Source: a virus. Taken from it: a stretch of DNA of 64,000 bases. The notes below the pieces were generated by a model, which worked only from the letters and a program-made list of their open reading frames with translations, ran no database searches and was not told where the DNA came from. The position numbers and the translations under genes were made by a program. Below, piece by piece: positions 49,006 to 56,959 of this stretch (position 1 is the first letter of the stretch; every line of letters begins with the position of its first letter). The stretch spans positions 1-64,000 of IMG/VR virus record IMGVR_UViG_3300044835_000064; one strand, written 5' to 3'.

Positions 49006-49466
49006 TCCGTGCTTACGACTACCTGACCCTTCAGCAATTCGACCGTGTTTGTGAAGGCTTTTTGCAGCACAAGTGGGTCAATATTCAGGTCGTAGACCGA
49101 ACCGGAGCGAGCCATTCCCGCCATGACGCAATCGGCAATCATGTCCAGAACGTCGATGAGGTTAACGTCCACTGGAACTCCGTCCGCTTGTAGCAGGTGA
49201 TGACGGTTTACTTTGCGGTGATTGTCCCACCACTCGGTTCGCGCGAATCCCGTTACGAAATCGCGGTGGAAGCCGTCAATGTCGCTAATCTTGTCGTGGT
49301 CGTGCGCCTCCTCCGCCTCAAATATCTTGTCGCGAAAGAAGTCGAGCCCGCGCCTGACATCTGTTATGTGCTGGAAGCTACTGGCATAAAGCGTGTCCTT
49401 GCTGACCTTCGTGAAATCGCACGTCCTCGTATCAGCAGTCTCGCTCTTTTTAATCGTGATTGTCAT
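48966..49466 (-). CDS. DUF5662-like phage protein
   Basis: A 166-aa protein. HDHDKISDIDGFHRDFVTGF, RTEWWDNHRKVNRHHLLQAD and NLIDVLDMIADCVMAGMARS are strongly conserved in a phage family, with a His/Asp-rich pattern resembling HD-type phosphohydrolases. Possible nucleotide hydrolase (inference). The start sits directly after TAA in GAGGGGTAAATG. Confidence 0.75.
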   Translation of the reverse strand: MTITIKKSETADTRTCDFTKVSKDTLYASSFQHITDVRRGLDFFRDKIFEAEEAHDHDKISDIDGFHRDFVTGFARTEWWDNHRKVNRHHLLQADGVPVDVNLIDVLDMIADCVMAGMARSGSVYDLNIDPLVLQKAFTNTVELLKGQVVVSTDEQLGWEPATSQG

Positions 49467-49658
49467 TTACCCCTCCGCTGGCTTCGCGTTAAAAACTACT
49501 GACCGCCCTCCACCTTGAGCGGCATACATTGCGGCATTCACCGCTTTGCGAATCACATCTTTATGGATTTTCACATAGCCTTCCGAATCCTCGACCCAAC
49601 CATCAATCGTCGATTCGGCCACATGCAGCGCCAAAACGATTTCTTCAATCTGTGTCAT
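49467..49658 (-). CDS. Small early protein
   Basis: A 63-aa protein. EIVLALHVAESTIDGWVEDS could be a short helical DNA-binding region; it ends KPAEG in the codons GAG GGG TAA that serve as the ribosome site for the next gene. Confidence 0.65.
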   Translation of the reverse strand: MTQIEEIVLALHVAESTIDGWVEDSEGYVKIHKDVIRKAVNAAMYAAQGGGRSVVFNAKPAEG

Positions 49659-49732
49659 TTACCCCTCTTTTTGGTCTACGCTTTCATTGCCCGCTAGCCT
49701 TGGCTTGTTGCGGGTCCCTGCCCAACTGCTCG
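49659..49732. repeat. 75-bp direct repeat, copy 2
   Basis: Second copy of 48931-49005. It covers the end of the gene at 49684 (EQLGRDPQQAKASGQ). The two genes otherwise differ, so the repeat arose by local duplication or recombination. Confidence 0.9.
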
Positions 49733-49977
49733 CCGATGCTTACGGCCCTGTGTCCGCGACAACCTTTCTTTGGGTCAAAGTCGTCGCAATCCCCAAACGG
49801 AATAAACTCGTTACCGTTCGCCAATTCTTCCAGAAATCCAGCTTTTACCTCAGCCGGGGACAAGGTTTTACCGTCCTTATCGGTGACGCAATTTCGCCAC
49901 TCTGAGTCGCGCCAATTCGTAAGTGCGCCGCGAACATTGATGCAAGAGTGAATCGTTCGTGATCCAGTTCCGCTCAT
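49684..49977 (-). CDS. Early protein with Cys motif
   Basis: A 97-aa protein. IHSCINVRGALTNWRDSEWR, then KTLSPAEVKAGFLEELANGN and GDCDDFDPKKGCRGHRAV. Possibly one metal site. Preceded by GAGGGGTAAATG. Confidence 0.6.
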   Translation of the reverse strand: MSGTGSRTIHSCINVRGALTNWRDSEWRNCVTDKDGKTLSPAEVKAGFLEELANGNEFIPFGDCDDFDPKKGCRGHRAVSIGEQLGRDPQQAKASGQ

Positions 49978-50060
49978 TTACCCCTCCGCTTCCTTCCCAA
50001 CCTTTTTGTACCTTTCATCTGCGCTTCTGTGGCTTCGAGAAACAGCTTTGGGATAGGGAC

Positions 50061-50474
50061 CTACCTACCGACTGTCTGCTCGTCTCGGATTGCGATAGAT
50101 TCAACGGCCTCAACTTGCGACCGTGGCGTTGGGTCAACCGATTCAATCCAGTCTGCGAGGCGTTCTAATGTCCATGTCTTGTCACCCATGACGTGAATGT
50201 TGAATATCTGGGCGATTACCGAGACCGCTTGCGCTCGTGGGCCGCATGGGTGATAGCGGCCACAATTACACGGATAATCGACCATAACTTCTGCTATCCA
50301 CGGATAGAGAACCTCGGCGCGGCCATCTTTCCCAGACCACAAGATTCCGTCGCGAACCTTTACATCTTCCTCGACCAAGCCTAAAGCGCACCGTTGGCCT
50401 AGGTGGTTATGGCGAATTCCTTCCGCTAGTTGATAAAACGATGAATTGAGCAACATTTTTTCCGCTAATCGCAT
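50061..50474 (-). CDS. Early protein, paralogue of 58734
   Basis: A 137-aa product from ATG 50474 (MRLAEKMLLNSS), chosen by homology with MRLSEAILLGSS in the paralogue and the AAGGGG site; ATG 50498 is an alternative. QRCALGLVEEDV, a CNCGRYHPCG knuckle, IFNIHVMGDKTWTLERLADW, IESVDP. Proteins with this WTLE-DWV-SVEP ending are frequent phage hypotheticals. Confidence 0.7.
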   Translation of the reverse strand: MRLAEKMLLNSSFYQLAEGIRHNHLGQRCALGLVEEDVKVRDGILWSGKDGRAEVLYPWIAEVMVDYPCNCGRYHPCGPRAQAVSVIAQIFNIHVMGDKTWTLERLADWIESVDPTPRSQVEAVESIAIRDEQTVGR

Positions 50475-50545
50475 GGTGTTTCCCCTTTCAAAACTCATTG
50501 TCCGTGTCCTCTCTAAAACGCGGTTCCTGCTGTGCTAAAAAGTGT

Positions 50546-50914
50546 TCACAAATACATATACTCAGCATCCGCAGTCGATAGTGGCGTTTTTGATATGTGA
50601 CACCCCTTGGCGCTCGTCACTGGAACTCTGCGAGGCTGCTTCAAATGTGTGAACCTCATTCGCACCCAGGTTTCCCCGGCAATTATCTTTGGCTCCTTGC
50701 CAACGATCACGCATGGATCGTTTTGCGGGTAGGCCCAATAGTTGTAAAACACTGCGGTCCCTCGCGAAAATTCTGCCGCACTGAATTTCTTCGGCGTGGG
50801 CACATCCCCGGCCATCCGCTTCAGCATTCTTTTGGCGACTTCGCCTTCCGCTTTCGTTCCCGGACGCTCCGCCAACCTCCTGAGCGACTCTACCGTTTTG
50901 CGGCGATCTCTCAT
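50546..50914 (-). CDS. DUF2786-like early protein
   Basis: A 122-aa protein. RKTVESLRRLAERPGTKAEG and EVAKRMLKRMAGD match the start of DUF2786 proteins; the C-terminal half is a beta-rich module (VIVGKEPKIIAGETWVRMRF). Unknown activity. Confidence 0.6.
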   Translation of the reverse strand: MRDRRKTVESLRRLAERPGTKAEGEVAKRMLKRMAGDVPTPKKFSAAEFSRGTAVFYNYWAYPQNDPCVIVGKEPKIIAGETWVRMRFTHLKQPRRVPVTSAKGCHISKTPLSTADAEYMYL

Positions 50915-50936
50915 TTCTCCTCTAATCCACTAAGGT

Positions 50937-51200
50937 TCAATCCGTCACTGCACGATAGAACGCTTCTCCGTTTGTGTAATTCACTTCAGCGCCAACCAGC
51001 TTGCACTGAGCAATCCAATCTTCCGCATTTGTTTCCGCGACGATCTGGAATGGCTGGCCGAGGTCTACGGCACAAACGTCTCGCACGATCTCCCCGATTT
51101 TGTAGCGAGTATCGAACCCCGGCTTGATCCCAATCACAACGTACCCGCGCTCAACTAGAGCCTTCTGAACCGCAGCAAGCGTCTTTTCCCTGGAGTTCAT
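50937..51200 (-). CDS. Hypothetical early protein
   Basis: An 87-aa protein, KTLAAVQKALVERGYVVIG and IGEIVRDVCAVDLGQPFQIV, giving an alpha-beta fold. Good AGGAGAAATGAA-type start. Unknown. Confidence 0.6.
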   Translation of the reverse strand: MNSREKTLAAVQKALVERGYVVIGIKPGFDTRYKIGEIVRDVCAVDLGQPFQIVAETNAEDWIAQCKLVGAEVNYTNGEAFYRAVTD

Positions 51201-51263
51201 TTCTCCTCTATCTCACCCCTGTATCCCGAAACGTTCAATTTGCCTCCTGCTCACTGATCTCAA

Positions 51264-51899
51264 CTAGAAATCCTTGGTTTTCAGCTTCGTAATTAGTCGA
51301 TGACCTTTTTTGTCGAACAAGCATTCCACCGGTCGCCCTACCAGTCCTTCCGCGTCCTTGCCGAGATTTATGGCACACTTCGATTTGAAGCCTTTGCGAA
51401 CGAACTCAGTAGCATTCTCCAGCGTCATCTCGCCAAACGATGGGACGACTTCAAGGCCCAGCTTTGCTGCCACGTCGCCCACATTCTCGTAACTTAGCCA
51501 CCACTTGCCGCCGACCAGCACATCGAAAACGATGAGCTTCTTGATTGGGGAGTAGTCGCCTCCGCCCTTCTGGATACCTGCGCCGTAGCCCTCGCCATAG
51601 ATCACAACGTCATTCCCTTCGCCTTCCTCTGCGGGAAACATCTCTTGCAGTTTCGCGGCTGAGATGTTCTCGTACAGCCACTTGATGAGGTCAGCGTGAA
51701 TCTGTGCGTTGTCAGTCTTTCCGCCAAAAGTAAGTTTCCCGCCCGACCAGACGCAACGAATATTGGTTCCATCAACCTTCTCGGTCCAGTGCCACGTCTT
51801 GAGCAGGCTATAGGTGCGGTTCTTTAATTCGCCGACGCGAACCTTAAACGTCTTCTCGTCGCGCTCGTAAAGCGTTTCAATCTTGCCGTACTCGCTCAT
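51264..51899 (-). CDS. RNA ligase (Rnl2-like)
   Basis: A 211-aa protein. Nucleotidyltransferase motifs appear in order: I TEKVDGTN (lysine nucleophile K41), III VVIYGEGYGAG, IIIa KKLIVFDVLV, IV DAEGLVGRP and V LITKLKTKDF. This is an ATP-dependent ligase core of the Rnl2/T4-type family, likely repairing broken RNA, for example tRNAs cut by host defence nucleases. Complete and intact in length. Confidence 0.88.
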   Translation of the reverse strand: MSEYGKIETLYERDEKTFKVRVGELKNRTYSLLKTWHWTEKVDGTNIRCVWSGGKLTFGGKTDNAQIHADLIKWLYENISAAKLQEMFPAEEGEGNDVVIYGEGYGAGIQKGGGDYSPIKKLIVFDVLVGGKWWLSYENVGDVAAKLGLEVVPSFGEMTLENATEFVRKGFKSKCAINLGKDAEGLVGRPVECLFDKKGHRLITKLKTKDF

Positions 51900-51962
51900 T
51901 TATCCCACCTCCGACTCATTCGTTTGTAGATTCCAAGCTCTTAGAAGTACTTCAGGAACGTT

Positions 51963-52127
51963 TCATGGCCACCCGATCGTCTGCTTTGACTCCTCGGCTA
52001 TAACTTCTGGAGGCTTGTCCGACTCATCAGCCAGGAGTGGAGCTACGATCTTCAGGCAGGCTATTTTCTGCTGGCAGTCAAGCAACTCGCGACGTTTTTG
52101 GGCTAGAACTTGGTTGATGTCTTTCAT
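51963..52127 (-). CDS. Small helical early protein
   Basis: A 54-aa protein, MKDINQVLAQKRRELLDCQQ then KIACLKIVAPLLADE. Short proteins of this plan are widespread in acidobacteria-type accessory DNA (impression), often read as helical hairpins. Confidence 0.65.
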   Translation of the reverse strand: MKDINQVLAQKRRELLDCQQKIACLKIVAPLLADESDKPPEVIAEESKQTIGWP

Positions 52128-52321
52128 TGATTCCTCGCCATAACTCGATCTACTTTCTCCATAACGCTTTCAAACTTCCTGCTTGGCTCATCTTGACAGC
52201 GGAAAATCTCTGCCATCAGTTCAACTCCCCTGCGGCACAATCCGAATCCTGAAGGCGTAGCGCATCTCGTGCAGCTCTTCCGGTGATTCAGGAATGCGGT
52301 ATTGATCTCGCCGAGGGTCAT
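52124..52321 (-). CDS. Small Cys-containing protein (EIN-family)
   Basis: A 65-aa product from ATG 52321 (MTLGEINTAFLNHRKSCTRC), with a C-terminal helix. The CTRC and C-RRGVEL pair may bind a metal. A paralogue with a frameshift lies at 57313-57496 (MSLTEINQSFMQHRAHC). It couples by ATGA to the previous gene. Confidence 0.65.
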   Translation of the reverse strand: MTLGEINTAFLNHRKSCTRCATPSGFGLCRRGVELMAEIFRCQDEPSRKFESVMEKVDRVMARNQ

Positions 52322-52326
52322 GTTTT

Positions 52327-52494
52327 TCACCCGAGCAAAATGTCCACGATCTCGATCAGCAAGTCGATCTCTTCCAAGCTGGGTAGCATTCCCGCCTGCC
52401 GGGTACGGCGGATGCGTGCCATGAATAAGGCTTGCTCGTCCGTCAGTTTCGATGGTTGGAAGGTCGAGAGTTCGTTTCTGGGATCAAGAGTCAT
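52327..52494 (-). CDS. Small acidic helical protein
   Basis: A 55-aa protein: MTLDPRNELSTFQPSKLTDE, then RRTRQAGMLPSLEEIDLLIE. Its TGA overlaps a GTG of the next gene. Unknown. Confidence 0.6.
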   Translation of the reverse strand: MTLDPRNELSTFQPSKLTDEQALFMARIRRTRQAGMLPSLEEIDLLIEIVDILLG

Positions 52495-52503
52495 TGGTTT
52501 ATC

Positions 52504-52887
52504 TCACGCAATTCTTTTCGATCCATTCTCCCGATTGCACACTTTGCACCCCAGTGCCAGGTTCGCCATGGCATCGTCTCTTCTTGCTCCATTCATCCCT
52601 TTAGGTTCGATGTGGCAGAGTTCGATCTGGGAGTAATCCAGCTTTCTCAGGTCCGCGTCACAGTAAAGGCAGTTCAGCTCTCCCTTGGACATCAGGACGT
52701 GCTTTCTTCTTCGCAGTTCGGCAGGAGTACAAATCTCCCTATAGCCTCGAGGGTGGAATTCATCTTCGACTCTTTCGACTGGTCCGGTACGAAAGGCAGC
52801 TCGTTTGATCTTTGGGCTGGGGCGACCGCAACAGAAGAAGCTTCCATGTAACGGGCATTTTTCGTGTTGGCGAAGACGGGAATTCAT
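52504..52887 (-). CDS. HNH-type endonuclease
   Basis: A 127-aa protein. A KHVLMSKGELNCLYCDADL zinc pair, then IELCHIEPKGMNGARRDDAM and LALGCKVCNRENGS. These match the HNH motif with the GMNGARRDD loop found in phage nucleases. An extra CPLHGSFFCCGRPS segment lies at the N-terminus. Its start overlaps the preceding stop. Confidence 0.85.
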   Translation of the reverse strand: MNSRLRQHEKCPLHGSFFCCGRPSPKIKRAAFRTGPVERVEDEFHPRGYREICTPAELRRRKHVLMSKGELNCLYCDADLRKLDYSQIELCHIEPKGMNGARRDDAMANLALGCKVCNRENGSKRIA

Positions 52888-53297
52888 ACGTGCTTTTCCT
52901 CGACAATCGGCACGCCATGCTCTTTGACAAAATCAGGGTGCTTGCCTTGCATGTGGCGACTTAATTGGGAGAAGGTTCGTTTGCAGCATGGGCAGGTTCC
53001 AGCAGCGGTTCGCTTCTTCAGGCGCTTCAGATTCTTCTGTGTCTCCTCGTGCAGTCGTTGTTCTCGGAAGAAGTTTTCTCGCTGGCGATTAGCTTCTTCC
53101 GTTTTCGCTGCGACTTCGCGGCGCAGACGTTTCAATTCGGTATCCGTGTAACTCAGCGAATGCCCGTTCACGCAATAAAAACTGTCTCCATTTTCTTCTT
53201 TCTTATCCCGCAACCGTGAAGGCATTGCGTAAACCACGCCGCACACGGGGCAAAGCATCTCGATCAACACCACACTTTCCGTAAATGTGTGAGTCAT
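52884..53297 (-). CDS. Zinc-binding early protein (C2H2-like)
   Basis: A 137-aa product from ATG 53297 (MTHTFTESVVLIE). MLCPVCGVVYAMPSRLRDKK and FYCVNGHSLSY, a charged coiled coil (EANRQRENFFREQRLHEETQ), then CPCCKRTFSQLSRHMQGKHP with classical C2H2 spacing. Found in phage early operons. Likely DNA or RNA binding. Confidence 0.8.
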   Translation of the reverse strand: MTHTFTESVVLIEMLCPVCGVVYAMPSRLRDKKEENGDSFYCVNGHSLSYTDTELKRLRREVAAKTEEANRQRENFFREQRLHEETQKNLKRLKKRTAAGTCPCCKRTFSQLSRHMQGKHPDFVKEHGVPIVEEKHV

Positions 53298-53299
53298 TT

Positions 53300-53557
53300 T
53301 CAGTTCATCCCTTTCCAAATCTCAACTGCTACCACTCCCATACCAAATCCCACCAAAGCTAACCAGAGAGCCCAGCGCCATCTCCATCCCCGTACTTGAA
53401 TGGAGTAAGTCCTGCCTTGAAGTTTCGTCTCGTGCGGCAGAAGGTGCTCAGAGAGAGTAGGGCAGCCTGAAGCTTTGTGACCGTACAGGAAGCATAGAAG
53501 GCACTTGGTTGCAGCGGCTTCTGCTTCGAACAGGAGTTTCTCTTCGGCGAAGGTCAT
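53300..53557 (-). CDS. Small membrane-associated protein with CxxC
   Basis: An 85-aa protein. KCLLCFLYGHKASGCPTLSE, then a span WALWLALVGFGMGVVAVEIW. Its stop lies just before the start of the zinc-finger gene. Unknown. Confidence 0.6.
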   Translation of the reverse strand: MTFAEEKLLFEAEAAATKCLLCFLYGHKASGCPTLSEHLLPHETKLQGRTYSIQVRGWRWRWALWLALVGFGMGVVAVEIWKGMN

Positions 53558-54486
53558 GCTGTTTCCTCCGAGAAATCGAATACTTCTTGACTAAGCCGTT
53601 TAGCGGCTATCTCTCCCTTGGCGTGAATGATGGCAGGGCGCGCCCATGATCTCTGAAACTTCTTCCACTCTGGTGCCGGTCGGTGTTTTTCAGCGCTGGG
53701 TGTTTCCGGTTGCCAGAGCATGGCGTATGGCGTGAATCCGATGCTTAACATTTCCCGCAGTCGCGCATCCGCTTTCTCGAAGGTGTCTTGCGGAAAGCCA
53801 ATGAAGACAAATGTTCGCAGGCGATGCGACGCGGCTGTGAATCCAGCAGCCAGCATCTTTTTTGCGGCTTCCCTCATAGCCTCAGGCGGACTTTTCTTAC
53901 ATTTGTCGGGATCGTCATAAGCAAAGAAAAATACCGGGCGCGGCTTCAGTCGCGTGAATCCGTCGATGTGCCAATCTTTGAGCCTCGACGCTTGCAATCC
54001 TCCCGTAAATTCCACACATCGCTTCTGCCGGAGAAGCATTTCAATGACGGCTCGAAAATGATCTTCTGGGCAGGCGAGTAAGTTGTCGTCGAGAATATTC
54101 CATCCATCCTGAATTGGGAGTAGGCGGATATTCGGGTCGCGCTTCCACACTGAGCAGTACCAGCAGCGCTCCGGGCATCCGCGCGAAGTGAACGTATAAC
54201 CGTGCTTGATGTACTTGCCGGGAACAAACTCATCGCCGCGATCGCCATAAGCTACTCCGCCGATTTTTACCGGAGCAATCCGCTTCCACTCTTCCGCTAA
54301 CTGCTCGGCTCTCAACTTGTCTGCCGTAAAAGTGACATCCACGTGAACCTCGTCACAGTCGATAGAGAACGGCGGCGGCCCAAAGAATGCAAGATCGTCA
54401 TCAGGCGTTGCTCTCGTTCGACGCGGAAATACCCGAGCGACCGTTATTCTGTGTTCGTAATAAGGCTTCACTATGCTGCCCTCCAA
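53554..54486 (-). CDS. Radical SAM enzyme
   Basis: A 310-aa protein. SRGCPERCWYCSV contains the CxxxCxxC iron-sulfur motif at residues 104, 108 and 111. GFTRLKPRPVFFFAYDD and HRLRTFVFIGFP follow as core strands, with ALVPE-like LWQPETPS at the end. The N-terminal 100 residues (VDVTFTADKLRAEQLAEEW) resemble cobalamin-binding-like flavodoxin folds in pattern. Substrate is unknown; phage members are suspected in nucleotide or tRNA modification. Confidence 0.85.
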   Translation of the reverse strand: MEGSIVKPYYEHRITVARVFPRRTRATPDDDLAFFGPPPFSIDCDEVHVDVTFTADKLRAEQLAEEWKRIAPVKIGGVAYGDRGDEFVPGKYIKHGYTFTSRGCPERCWYCSVWKRDPNIRLLPIQDGWNILDDNLLACPEDHFRAVIEMLLRQKRCVEFTGGLQASRLKDWHIDGFTRLKPRPVFFFAYDDPDKCKKSPPEAMREAAKKMLAAGFTAASHRLRTFVFIGFPQDTFEKADARLREMLSIGFTPYAMLWQPETPSAEKHRPAPEWKKFQRSWARPAIIHAKGEIAAKRLSQEVFDFSEETA

Positions 54487-54713
54487 TGCCTGTGCCTCTC
54501 CTCAAACCCCTCGTGTACCAACTCTTGCCATTCCCACTCCCGAATACTTCTCACTAAACTATTTCTGTGTATCCCCAACTCTTTTGCGGCTCTTGACTGG
54601 TTGAAGTCGTTTCTCTCGAGAGTCCACCAGACTAGCCATTTTTTAAACTCGGTCACCGAATACGCGAGGCCCATGCCCCGAGTTATGGTCAGATTGTGGA
54701 GAGAGTTTGGCAT
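54471..54713 (-). CDS. Fis-like helix-turn-helix protein
   Basis: An 80-aa product (or 67 aa from ATG 54674). TLERNDFNQSRAAKELGIHR and NSLVRSIREW match the HTH_8/Fis domain (NQSRAA-LGI-RNTL-R). It overlaps the radical SAM gene start by 16 bases. A probable phage regulator. Confidence 0.85.
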   Translation of the reverse strand: MPNSLHNLTITRGMGLAYSVTEFKKWLVWWTLERNDFNQSRAAKELGIHRNSLVRSIREWEWQELVHEGFEERHRHWRAA

Positions 54714-54726
54714 CGGGACGTTTTTC

Positions 54727-55617
54727 TCAGTTACGCCAATCTCCCGCCAATTCTTCTGGCTCTTCGTCGAGCAGTTGGGCGACGGGTTGCGGTCCAGCTT
54801 TCGCCACTTCTAAACTCGCTTCCAGCGTCTCTTTTATGTCTTCCCGGTTCGAGGCCCAGACAATGGCTCGGTCGTAGTGAAGTTTCGTTTCCAGTTCTGC
54901 AATGGTTTTCACGCCGAAGTTTTGCAGGAGATATTCGCGGCGCTGCTTGACGGTTTTCCCGTGACGATGACAGAGGGTGTTCCAGGATCGGATGGCACGC
55001 TCGCCAATGTAATGACGGTTCTTTTCGTTCAGCGCTTTGGCTTGCTCGACAGTGAGCGATGGCTTACTGACTTCCTCGGCGAGTTCGGCTTGCGCGCGAT
55101 CGGCGGCGATCTCGGGATCATCCTCGACGTCCGGAATTAAGAACAGACCACGCAGGAAGTATTTCAGGGAGCCGGTTTCGGCTTTATAAAGCGCCTTGTC
55201 GCGGAAGTCCTGCCCCACTCCGAGGCCGTAGCCGTGGATGGATTCGCGGCCATCCGTTACGGTATAGCCGCGCTTGATCTTGAGCTCTACCAATGGCGCA
55301 TCAAGTACGCCATTCTTTACCGTCCGCGTCTCGAATCGTTGCTCGGAGAGGATCTCGGCTTCTTGCGGGATGAGCACCAAATCGCGCTTCGCCATTTCTC
55401 CGCGCACAGCTGAGGAAATATCGGCCCACTTCTGATAGCGGTAGCCATCCTCGGAGTTCCTGCCATTCTTCCCCACGCCTCCAACCGCATCGCAGACTTC
55501 GGCCAATTTCGCGGCCAGTGATTTCTCTGGTTTTCGGTTAAGGATGCGATTCCACAAACTCCGTGGATTTTCTTTTGCTTGCGGAAAGTCATGTCTCGGT
55601 AATAAAGTGGCATTCAT
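54727..55617 (-). CDS. ERF-family single-strand annealing protein
   Basis: A 296-aa protein. KLAEVCDAVGGVGKNGRNSE, GYRYQKWADISSAVRGEMAK and VTDGRESIHGYGLGVGQDFR then KALYKAETGSLKYFLRGLF match ERF-family recombinases in the order expected. The C-terminal third is helical. It pairs DNA ends for recombination or replication. No exonuclease gene is evident next to it. Confidence 0.88.
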   Translation of the reverse strand: MNATLLPRHDFPQAKENPRSLWNRILNRKPEKSLAAKLAEVCDAVGGVGKNGRNSEDGYRYQKWADISSAVRGEMAKRDLVLIPQEAEILSEQRFETRTVKNGVLDAPLVELKIKRGYTVTDGRESIHGYGLGVGQDFRDKALYKAETGSLKYFLRGLFLIPDVEDDPEIAADRAQAELAEEVSKPSLTVEQAKALNEKNRHYIGERAIRSWNTLCHRHGKTVKQRREYLLQNFGVKTIAELETKLHYDRAIVWASNREDIKETLEASLEVAKAGPQPVAQLLDEEPEELAGDWRN

Positions 55618-55641
55618 AGAGTTGCTTTACCTTTCGGATTG

Positions 55642-55680
55642 ACCCGTGCGTTTTCGGCTTCGCGGCTTAGGCGCACGGGT
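55642..55680. promoter_or_regulatory. Hairpin upstream of the ERF gene
   Basis: ACCCGTGCG and CGCACGGGT form a perfect 9-bp stem over a 21-base loop, in the gap between the ERF gene and the membrane protein gene. A T run (TTTTTT) lies beside it on the plus strand. It may limit read-through or affect ERF translation. Confidence 0.5.
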
Positions 55681-55703
55681 TGATTTTTTATCCCTTGAAA
55701 CGT

Positions 55704-56387
55704 TTACATTCTGGTTTCGTATTCCTTTTCGTCCCAGACTTCGATGTAGTAGCTTTCGTCTTTGAGTGTGGCGCGAAGAAATGGATCAGGCAGTGGGCGC
55801 ACAAATGTTTGCTTTTCTTCCGCGAGAAATTCCACAGAGAATTGCACGCCGGGAAGCGCCGTTTTTAATGTGACCGCCTTGGCTAAGACGAACTCAGGCA
55901 CATTGCCGCGATAGTCATTTAATTTGGCGTCGTACCACGCGCGAACGGTGCGATTCCCCTGCCCTTGGTGCGCCCATCCGGCAATCGTGCAGACAATCGA
56001 GGCAATGCCGCATACGCCAAACAGGATATTGATCCCGTAGTGCCACTGGGACCAAACTTCCTTTCCGTCTGGACCACCATTTTCAAGCAGGGCGGTAAAA
56101 AATGCGGTGATGAAGAAAATCAGGCAAGCCGTCGCTAGAATTGCGAACTTCGTCCCTGAGTACATCCCCTCTCGTTGCTTACTCAACTTGTAGGCTTTAA
56201 CTTTCTCCGTAACCAGCGGCTGAATCTCTAGTTCCCGCAGCTTGTAAAGCAGAGCATCGGGCAAGGCAATCGCTTGCGCAAGTTTGCTATAGCCAAGTTT
56301 TGTTTGCGCATCCTTCGCCAATTGGGAGCGTGCATCAGTTAAGGTCAATGTCTCAAAGCTGAGGCGTGGAATTGTGGTTGCATTCAT
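55704..56387 (-). CDS. Membrane protein
   Basis: A 227-aa protein. Two membrane spans (FAILATACLIFFITAFFTAL and YGINILFGVCGIASIVCTIA) with a soluble N-terminus containing TKLGYSKLAQAIAL. The C-terminal beta part (VEFLAEEKQTFVRPLPDPFL) is cytoplasmic. Similar proteins occur in early operons; role unknown. Confidence 0.7.
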   Translation of the reverse strand: MNATTIPRLSFETLTLTDARSQLAKDAQTKLGYSKLAQAIALPDALLYKLRELEIQPLVTEKVKAYKLSKQREGMYSGTKFAILATACLIFFITAFFTALLENGGPDGKEVWSQWHYGINILFGVCGIASIVCTIAGWAHQGQGNRTVRAWYDAKLNDYRGNVPEFVLAKAVTLKTALPGVQFSVEFLAEEKQTFVRPLPDPFLRATLKDESYYIEVWDEKEYETRM

Positions 56388-56406
56388 TTTTTAGTCCCTT
56401 GAAAAT

Positions 56407-56652
56407 CTACGGTTGAAGATCCTTAGCCTTAGCCAACACCTTTTCCAATCTCGGGCATACTTCCAAACCGTGCTGTTTAATTGCGTGCTGGAATTCTTCT
56501 TGGAGTTCCCGGTGGCTATCTAATAGGGCTGGGAGATTAGTTTCGCGGTCGATAATCGTCGCCGTTGCGATCGGGCCGGGGCCGTGCGCCATTGCAACGA
56601 ACGGAAGCAATACACGAGCAGCTTTCATGGCTTCTTGTGTTGGTACTGTCAT
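56407..56652 (-). CDS. Hypothetical early protein
   Basis: An 81-aa product from ATG 56652 (MTVPTQEAMKAARVLLPFVA), overlapping the stop of the next gene upstream by ATGA. Helical ELQEEFQHAIKQHGLEVCPR. Unknown. Confidence 0.65.
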   Translation of the reverse strand: MTVPTQEAMKAARVLLPFVAMAHGPGPIATATIIDRETNLPALLDSHRELQEEFQHAIKQHGLEVCPRLEKVLAKAKDLQP

Positions 56653-56948
56653 GCTGCAACCTCTTCCCAAAACCTCGCAGGATTATTCGGGTACAAAACT
56701 TTCCCATCTTTCGCGTGATACACAAGCAGGTCTCCGCTATCTGTGATTCGTACTTCTCTTTTGTGATCCAAAGCCATTTCAACTAAGAGCAGGGCATCGC
56801 CGGTTGTGATCTCGAACTTGTCACTTGGATTGTTCTGGAACCAGACGGCACCACGACGAAATGGTGAGTCGGGTTCGTAGACGTAGAGTTTGAACGGGCC
56901 GCGCCGCTCTTGGCTGTACTGAAGTTCGGTTAGGGTTTCGATTGGCAT
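56649..56948 (-). CDS. Hypothetical early protein
   Basis: A 99-aa product from ATG 56948. QERRGPFKLYVYEPDSPFRR and KFEITTGDALLLVEMALDHK, strand-rich. Good AAAGGAAATTTG site. Unknown. Confidence 0.6.
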   Translation of the reverse strand: MPIETLTELQYSQERRGPFKLYVYEPDSPFRRGAVWFQNNPSDKFEITTGDALLLVEMALDHKREVRITDSGDLLVYHAKDGKVLYPNNPARFWEEVAA

Positions 56949-56959
56949 CAAATTTCCTT

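Noticed and set aside
51883-52143. Plus-strand frame opposite the early genes
   Set aside because: Antisense shadow of the 54-aa minus-strand gene and of intergenic sequence.
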